Shown here: piece after piece, positions 5,146-9,710 of the stretch
How the letters are laid out: each line of letters opens with the position of its first letter
Position numbering within the stretch: the stretch's first letter is position 1
NCBI GenBank assembly: GCA_019309685.1
Contig: JAFDFT010000053.1
Coordinates: 1 to 9,710 of the forward strand
Direction of reading: 5' to 3'
Source: Deltaproteobacteria bacterium
Lineage (GTDB): Bacteria > Desulfobacterota > Desulfobacteria > Desulfobacterales > JAABPS01
DNA length: 9,710 nt
Translations under genes and position numbers: made by a program
Notes under the pieces: model-generated
The model's database searches: none
What the model was told of the DNA's origin: nothing
Seen by the model: the letters and a program-made list of their open reading frames with translations, nothing else

Positions 5146-6642
5146 ATGGGCGGATTCAAAGAGTATGATAAATATGATGGGCTGGGGTTGGCTGAGCTTG
5201 TAAGAAAAAAGGAAATTTCACCAGAAGAAATTTGCGAGGAAGCCATAGAAAGAATTGAACTTCTTAACCCAAAATTAAACGCCGTCATCACAAAAATGTA
5301 TGATCAGGCCAGGGAAGCAGTCAAAGGCCAATTACCGGAAGGCCCATTTGCCGGTGTGCCTTTTCTGCTGAAGGATTTACTTGCCGCTGTGGCAGGTGTA
5401 CGGCTGACCAACGGATCAAAGGCGTTTAAGGACTACATTCCTGACCATGACAGTGAACTTGTCCGCAGGTTTAAAAAAGCAGGACTTATAATCCTTGGGA
5501 AAACCAACACGCCTGAATTCGGGTTGCTCGGTTACACTGAGCCGGAGCTTCATGGTGAAACACGTAATCCTTGGAACACGGACCATACACCCGGCGGGTC
5601 AAGCGGCGGATCGGCTGCGGCGGTTGCCAGCGGTATGGTGCCAGTGGCATCCGGCGGAGATGGCGGCGGTTCCATTCGTATACCCGCCTCTTACTGCGGA
5701 TTATTCGGCCTGAAAACAACTAGGGGCCGAAATCCAACCGGTCCGGAGCATGGCGCCATCTGGCAGGGGGCGGTGATAGAACATGTCATCAGCCGGTCCG
5801 TAAGAGACAGTGCGGCTGTTCTGGATGCCATATGCGGCGGGGATATAGGTGCGCCATATTCTATACCCAACCCGGAGACGCCATATGTGAAGGAGATTGA
5901 ACAGAATCCGGGCAGCCTGAAAGTCGCGTTTAATGTCCGGTCTCCCATTAATGCGGAAGTTCATCCGGAGTGTATAAGCGCTGTTGAAGACACCGCGAAA
6001 CTGCTTGAAAAACTCGGGCATAAAGTGGAGGAAGCAGCGCCTGAAATTGACGGCAAGACGCTAGCCGGGTCATATCTTACCATGTATATGGGTGAAATGG
6101 CGGCCGATATTGAAGATCTGAAAGACATTCTCGGCAGAAAGGCCAAACCGTCGGATGTTGAGATGCTGACATGGACCCTCGGTTTACTGGGTCGTACATA
6201 CTCTGCAGGATATTTTGTCAAGGCCATGCGGGAATGGGGTGTTGCGTCCAGAATAATGGGACAGTTCCATGAGACATACGATCTCTACCTGACACCAACA
6301 ACCGCATATCCGCCTGTAAAAATAGGAGAGTTGAAACCCAAACCGGCTGAACGCGTTTTGATGAAAGTCGTCAATACATTTGGATTGGGTAGCTTGCTGA
6401 AGGCATCTGGAATTGTTGATATTCTTGCAGTTGAAAGTTTATCTAAAACACCCTTTACACAACTGGCAAACTTCACCGGCCAGCCAGCTATGTCAGTGCC
6501 TTTGCATTGGACACCTGATGGACTCCCATGCGGTGTACAGTTTATTGGGCGGTTTGGAGATGAGGCGACATTGTTCAGGCTTGCGGCTCAACTGGAAAAA
6601 GAAAAGCCGTGGTTTGACAAGCGACCTCCGGCAGCTGTCTAA
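5146..6642 (+). CDS. Amidase signature family hydrolase
   Basis: This 498-residue enzyme of the amidase signature family hydrolyses carboxamides through a Ser-cisSer-Lys triad. All parts are visible: K76 in VPFLLKDL, the cis-serine S152 in TPGGSSGGSAAAVASG, and the nucleophile S176 in GGDGGGSIRIPAS. The spacing S152-S176 (24) equals that between S217 and S241 of fatty acid amide hydrolase. The C-terminal part ends in the conserved FTQLANFTGQPAMSVP and GLPCGVQFIGRFGDEATLF segments, so the protein is complete. The overall look is that of stand-alone amidases, including those annotated as 6-aminohexanoate cyclic dimer hydrolase-like, not GatA, since no gatB or gatC is nearby. There is no signal peptide, so it is cytosolic. 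The start is firm: AAGGAGG lies 5 bases before ATG 5146. The substrate cannot be told from sequence. Confidence 0.93.
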   Translation: MGGFKEYDKYDGLGLAELVRKKEISPEEICEEAIERIELLNPKLNAVITKMYDQAREAVKGQLPEGPFAGVPFLLKDLLAAVAGVRLTNGSKAFKDYIPDHDSELVRRFKKAGLIILGKTNTPEFGLLGYTEPELHGETRNPWNTDHTPGGSSGGSAAAVASGMVPVASGGDGGGSIRIPASYCGLFGLKTTRGRNPTGPEHGAIWQGAVIEHVISRSVRDSAAVLDAICGGDIGAPYSIPNPETPYVKEIEQNPGSLKVAFNVRSPINAEVHPECISAVEDTAKLLEKLGHKVEEAAPEIDGKTLAGSYLTMYMGEMAADIEDLKDILGRKAKPSDVEMLTWTLGLLGRTYSAGYFVKAMREWGVASRIMGQFHETYDLYLTPTTAYPPVKIGELKPKPAERVLMKVVNTFGLGSLLKASGIVDILAVESLSKTPFTQLANFTGQPAMSVPLHWTPDGLPCGVQFIGRFGDEATLFRLAAQLEKEKPWFDKRPPAAV

Positions 6643-6660
6643 TTCCTATCATGTTACATT

Positions 6661-6712
6661 ATTGCGAGCGAAGCAATCTCGTTTCCATCGTTGGGATCGC
6701 TTCGCTTGCAAT
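6661..6712. repeat. REP-like imperfect inverted repeat between convergent genes
   Basis: Arms at 6661-6678 (ATTGCGAGCGAAGCAATC) and 6695-6712 match at 16 of 18 positions across a 16-base centre. The two mismatches each become a G-U wobble in one of the two possible transcripts. It lies in the 113-base space between the ends of two converging genes. The ATTGCGAGCGAAGC...GCTTCGC...GCAAT theme resembles dispersed repetitive extragenic palindromes of many bacteria. It could act as a bidirectional transcription end or mRNA stabiliser. Confidence 0.7.
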
Positions 6713-6725
6713 GACAGATCAGAAA

Positions 6726-6748
6726 TTCCTTTATATTTTAAAAAGGAA
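6726..6748. terminator. Possible weak bidirectional hairpin terminator
   Basis: TTCCTTT (6726-6732) pairs with AAAGGAA (6742-6748) around a 9-base AT loop. On the minus strand it lies 8 bases beyond the nucleotidase stop and is followed by TTTCTG; on the plus strand it follows the amidase gene by about 85 bases. The stem is AT-rich and there is no long U-tract, so termination would be weak. Confidence 0.3.
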
Positions 6749-6755
6749 AACTTTA

Positions 6756-8705
6756 TTACATGGCTTTTTGCGAAGCCGTTACCTTGTGCCATATCCATCT
6801 GACAAAAATGATGATTAGAACCAGGGCTGTCAGAAGGATGAAAAACAGAGTCCACGTGACATAGGTTCCGCGTTTGAGAAGCTTGTACGGGTTCCAGCTC
6901 GCCTCGGCTACCTGCCTTCCCAGTTTGCCCCTGTATTTTTCAGGGATATCCGGAATTCCATTGTTATTCGTATCAGGGAAATGCTGAATATATTTCAGAA
7001 CACCGGCCCATTCTTTAAGCTCCTGGATACCCGGTTTTGTTCTATCGGCATCCACCCGGGCGTTTCTTAAGTCGTGAATGGGATTTCCATCCCTATCCTT
7101 TGGGACAATTTCCAGAATGTCCCAGGTGAAACTGCCGATGATCTTTAAAAAGGTCGCGTTGTAAATATCAGCCGCTACCCGGATTAAAGCTTTGTTTGAC
7201 CCGGAATAGTCCAGAGGCTTGTACCCTGTTTCTTCGTCACCAAGCCATATTTCAGTAACCCTGTCAAAAAGCATCCGGTTTGGGTTATAGGTAAATTTTA
7301 CACCTGACACCTGCACATAATAATCGGTCCCCTTCATGGGATAAATGCTTGTCAGGATTTCAAGCCCTTTTTTAAGTTCAGAAGGATACATGTAAATGGT
7401 AATAAGAGGGTATCCCATTGTTTGTTCGTCATCAAAACCGATGCCAAGAGGTATGGCGCGAAATGCGTCGGATACTGCGATATTTCCTGTCTTGCCCTTT
7501 ACTATGTCGTCACGTATGACACCATTTGAAATAATCGCTACAGCCACCCTGTCTTCTTTGCTGTTTTCCATGGAGTTGATATACCAGCGCATGGAATCAG
7601 CGATAAGGTTACCAAGGTTTGATTCCTCTGTTTTTATTTCAAGGTCGAAATCGGTTTGTGCTATGATTTGATTGAAATTAAGGTCTGCCTGGGCGAGTAT
7701 CTTTTTGTTGATCAACGCTTCAAAGGATCTGATCTTTGCTGAAATTTCTCTATCACCCATGATGGAGTCATTGATTTCTTTGATCTGATAGTTTTTCAGG
7801 GTTACTGCGCCGTTATTATACGCTATATCCATTATCCCGAGATGTTTGCCGTATTCCCATGCCTGGACAATGATTGTGCTGCCTACTGTAAGCGCACTGT
7901 TTGTTTTTGTATGTGTGTGCCCGCTGATAATAATATCTATGCCGTCTACGGCTTTTGCGAGCAGTTCATCTTCCGAACGCTCCATAGTATCTGAAAGTCC
8001 GCTGTGGGAGAGGCAGATTACAATATCGGCTTGTTCCTTTTCTCTTAATTCTTTAACCATCCTTTTGGCTGTTTCGATTGGATCGCCGAAACTGACGGGC
8101 GACGCAAAAGGAGCTACTTCCTCCGCGTCAATCCCCATAAGCCCGAAAAAACCGATGCGGATGCCCGATTTTTCAATTACACGAAAAGGTTTCACGAGTC
8201 CCTGTTTGAAGATTTTTTCAAGAGTGTCGTCATCAGCATCTTTTTCACTGAAAATCGCGTTGGACAGGACAATCTGCGGGATCAAATTTTGCTGACGTGC
8301 GGATGTCAGGATTCGTACCAGGCCCTGGGGTTTGAGGTCGAATTCGTGATTTCCAAGGGTTATCATGTCATATCCCATCAGATGCATCAGCCGCAGCTCA
8401 AAAGCATGCTCCCGGCTTAGCATATGAAAGAGTGAGCCCATTAGAAAATCACCCGCATCCAGGACCAGGACGGGATTATTTCGCTCTTTTCTTACATTTT
8501 TTATTACGGTTGCGATCCTTGCCCAGCCGCCGATAGTCGCGTCATTACCCGTTTGTTCAGGAGTATAATCGATATTGGGAGAAAAACCCAACAGATGAGA
8601 GTGCAAATCATTTGAATGGATAATTGTTAACATCGTTTCTTCGGCGAATACGGGTCTGAAAGATAGTAAAAGAAAAAAAATTAAAAAATATTTAAATCGA
8701 ATCAT
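6756..8705 (-). CDS. Membrane-anchored UshA-like 5'-nucleotidase / metallophosphatase
   Basis: This 649-residue protein is predicted to remove phosphate from nucleotides or related phosphoesters in the periplasm. The N-terminal signal peptide ends after A21 (PVFA). The two-metal phosphatase domain shows the expected ligands: HSNDLHSH (D33, H35), LDAGDFLMG (D86), LGNHEFD (N119, H120), LSHSG (H234) and SGHTHT (H263, H265). The C-terminal 5'-nucleotidase domain, from about residue 360, contains SNGVIRDDI, corresponding to the substrate-binding NGGGIRADI region of UshA. It differs from classical UshA (about 550 residues) by a tail. The tail has an EF-hand-like loop (D578 to E589), then a hydrophobic helix at about 615-635 and a basic end, so the enzyme is likely inner-membrane tethered. 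ATG 8705 has AAAGGA 6 bases upstream; the ATG at 8711 directly abuts it. A longer frame to 8816 overlaps the upstream gene and hides the signal. It starts 46 bases after the hydrolase stop, in the same operon. Confidence 0.9.
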   Translation of the reverse strand: MIRFKYFLIFFLLLSFRPVFAEETMLTIIHSNDLHSHLLGFSPNIDYTPEQTGNDATIGGWARIATVIKNVRKERNNPVLVLDAGDFLMGSLFHMLSREHAFELRLMHLMGYDMITLGNHEFDLKPQGLVRILTSARQQNLIPQIVLSNAIFSEKDADDDTLEKIFKQGLVKPFRVIEKSGIRIGFFGLMGIDAEEVAPFASPVSFGDPIETAKRMVKELREKEQADIVICLSHSGLSDTMERSEDELLAKAVDGIDIIISGHTHTKTNSALTVGSTIIVQAWEYGKHLGIMDIAYNNGAVTLKNYQIKEINDSIMGDREISAKIRSFEALINKKILAQADLNFNQIIAQTDFDLEIKTEESNLGNLIADSMRWYINSMENSKEDRVAVAIISNGVIRDDIVKGKTGNIAVSDAFRAIPLGIGFDDEQTMGYPLITIYMYPSELKKGLEILTSIYPMKGTDYYVQVSGVKFTYNPNRMLFDRVTEIWLGDEETGYKPLDYSGSNKALIRVAADIYNATFLKIIGSFTWDILEIVPKDRDGNPIHDLRNARVDADRTKPGIQELKEWAGVLKYIQHFPDTNNNGIPDIPEKYRGKLGRQVAEASWNPYKLLKRGTYVTWTLFFILLTALVLIIIFVRWIWHKVTASQKAM

Positions 8706-8751
8706 TATCATTCCTTTTATATTATTAATTACTGTTTCACAGAATATTGTT

Positions 8752-9642
8752 TCAGAGAACTGCCTTTTTCGTATGCGCTGTAATTGCTTCCACAATTTGC
8801 GGCCAGGCGCCATCATGCGGGAGATCGTGCCCCATGCCCTCGATAATTATGAGTTCAGCGCCTGGTATGGCTTCCGCTGTGTCCTTTCCACCCTCAACCG
8901 GTACAAGCGGATCATCAGAACCGTGGATAACCAGTGTGGGGACTGATACCGATGCAAGAGCTGATTTTCTGTTTCCATGGGCAAGTATTGCCATAAGTTG
9001 TCGGCCTACACCATCAGGGTAAAAGGACCGTTCATATCTTTGTACAGCCAGTTCCCTATGCCATTTTTCGTCAAATGGAAAACCGGGTCCCGAGATTGTT
9101 TTAAATACATTTAGTAGATATTCTATATACGCTTCTTTTTTTTCCGGCGGGGGCGCGAGCAGAACTTCCATGGCCTCGGGCGTAGGGGGAGGGAGCTCAG
9201 GATTGCCGGTGGAACTGTATATAGAGGTTAGGCTTAAGAGCTTTTCCGGATGCCTGATGGCAATGGTTTGGGCGATCATTCCCCCCATGGACATGCCGCA
9301 AATATGAGCTTTTTCAACGTTTAAAGCTTCCAACAGGCCCACTGCGTCATCTGCCATATCGTCGAGGGTGTATGGGGCGGTTAGTTGCTTGCCTTGCGCC
9401 AATAAATTATACGCTTCCATGATATCTGGTATACCTGCGTCATCTAATTTGGTGGTCAGCCCGATATCGCGGTTGTCAAACCGGATGACATAGTGCCCGT
9501 TATCCGCGAGCCGCCTGCAGTGTTTTTCATCCCAGTCAATCATTTGAGCACCGAGCCCTATGATGAGAAGTAGAGGTTTCGCTGATGAATCTCCAAAAGT
9601 ATCGTATTCGATCTGTATTCCATTGGCCTTTACATGCGGCAT
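8752..9642 (-). CDS. Alpha/beta hydrolase
   Basis: This 296-residue alpha/beta-fold hydrolase acts through a Ser-Asp-His triad. The nucleophile elbow GMSMGG gives S118; HGSDDPLVP gives D244 as the acid and EGMGHDLP gives H272. LLLIIGLGAQMIDW near residues 24-37 supplies the oxyanion-hole loop. A lid region around 145-210, rich in prolines (ELPPPTPEAMEVLLAPPP), is variable in this family and sets the substrate. The protein resembles methylesterase/carboxylesterase or lactonase-type members, but the substrate is not identifiable. There is no signal peptide, so it is cytosolic. ATG 9642 follows AAGGAGG by 9 bases. It is the first gene of an operon with the 5'-nucleotidase. The 68 bases upstream to the window edge contain no clear usable promoter. 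Confidence 0.92.
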   Translation of the reverse strand: MPHVKANGIQIEYDTFGDSSAKPLLLIIGLGAQMIDWDEKHCRRLADNGHYVIRFDNRDIGLTTKLDDAGIPDIMEAYNLLAQGKQLTAPYTLDDMADDAVGLLEALNVEKAHICGMSMGGMIAQTIAIRHPEKLLSLTSIYSSTGNPELPPPTPEAMEVLLAPPPEKKEAYIEYLLNVFKTISGPGFPFDEKWHRELAVQRYERSFYPDGVGRQLMAILAHGNRKSALASVSVPTLVIHGSDDPLVPVEGGKDTAEAIPGAELIIIEGMGHDLPHDGAWPQIVEAITAHTKKAVL

Positions 9643-9710
9643 AATGTGCTTCCTCCTTATAAAATTTGCATATTCATGATTTAATCGTCTATGGTTTAAT
9701 GGCTTTATAC

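Noticed and set aside
7846..8295. Long plus-strand open frame inside the nucleotidase gene
   Set aside because: It is antisense to a strongly conserved metallophosphatase domain, has low-complexity Ser/Ile-rich translation and no ribosome site. Similar frames inside the amidase and M20 genes were dropped for the same reason.
8712..8816. Upstream extension of the nucleotidase into the alpha/beta hydrolase gene
   Set aside because: It overlaps the end of the upstream gene in another frame and buries the signal peptide; the ATG at 8705 has properly spaced AAAGGA.
9640..9680. TATAAG with TTAAAT 17 bases upstream as a promoter of the alpha/beta hydrolase
   Set aside because: The -10 abuts the AAGGAGG ribosome site, so transcription would begin after it; the true promoter is probably beyond the window edge.

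Overview
The window reads as an ordinary, AT-rich chromosomal segment of an anaerobic Gram-negative bacterium. A sulfate- or metal-reducing Desulfobacterota-type organism fits best. The pointers are an exported desulfoferrodoxin-like protein, a bacteriohemerythrin, several exported or membrane-anchored enzymes, and plain sigma70-like promoters with strong GGAGG ribosome sites. This placement is inference; there is no rRNA or other phylogenetic marker in the window. I see no tRNA, CRISPR array, intact insertion sequence or phage gene.

Layout. 1-444 (-) is the start of an exported Ig-like protein that runs off the left edge; it appears to begin with AUA. 701-2161 (-) is a membrane-anchored M20 peptidase resembling carboxypeptidase S/PM20D1. 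2162-2536 is a divergent promoter region. 2537-2944 (+) is a bacteriohemerythrin, followed by about 235 bases that look like decayed coding sequence or very small ORFs. 3244-3818 (-) is a two-gene operon: an exported superoxide-reductase-like protein, then a 61-residue two-helix membrane protein with paired histidines. 3944-4882 (-) is an HMG-CoA-lyase-like enzyme, divergent from an amidase-signature hydrolase at 5146-6642 (+). 6643-6755, between convergent genes, holds a REP-like inverted repeat and a second AT-rich hairpin. 6756-9642 (-) is an operon of an alpha/beta hydrolase followed by a membrane-anchored UshA-type 5'-nucleotidase.

How the genes may work together. The hemerythrin and the SOR-like/two-helix operon converge on each other and all handle, or could handle, iron, heme, oxygen or superoxide, so a small oxygen-defence neighbourhood is plausible. 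The M20 enzyme, the amidase and the HMG-CoA-lyase-like protein suggest turnover of amides and acyl-CoA-type acids, but they lie in separate transcription units and that link is weak. The nucleotidase and alpha/beta hydrolase are clearly co-transcribed, though no shared substrate is evident.

The strongest candidates for something not well described are the SOR-like protein that lacks one expected iron-ligand histidine, together with its two-helix di-histidine partner. Next are the AUA-initiated exported protein and the lyase with mixed active-site signatures.
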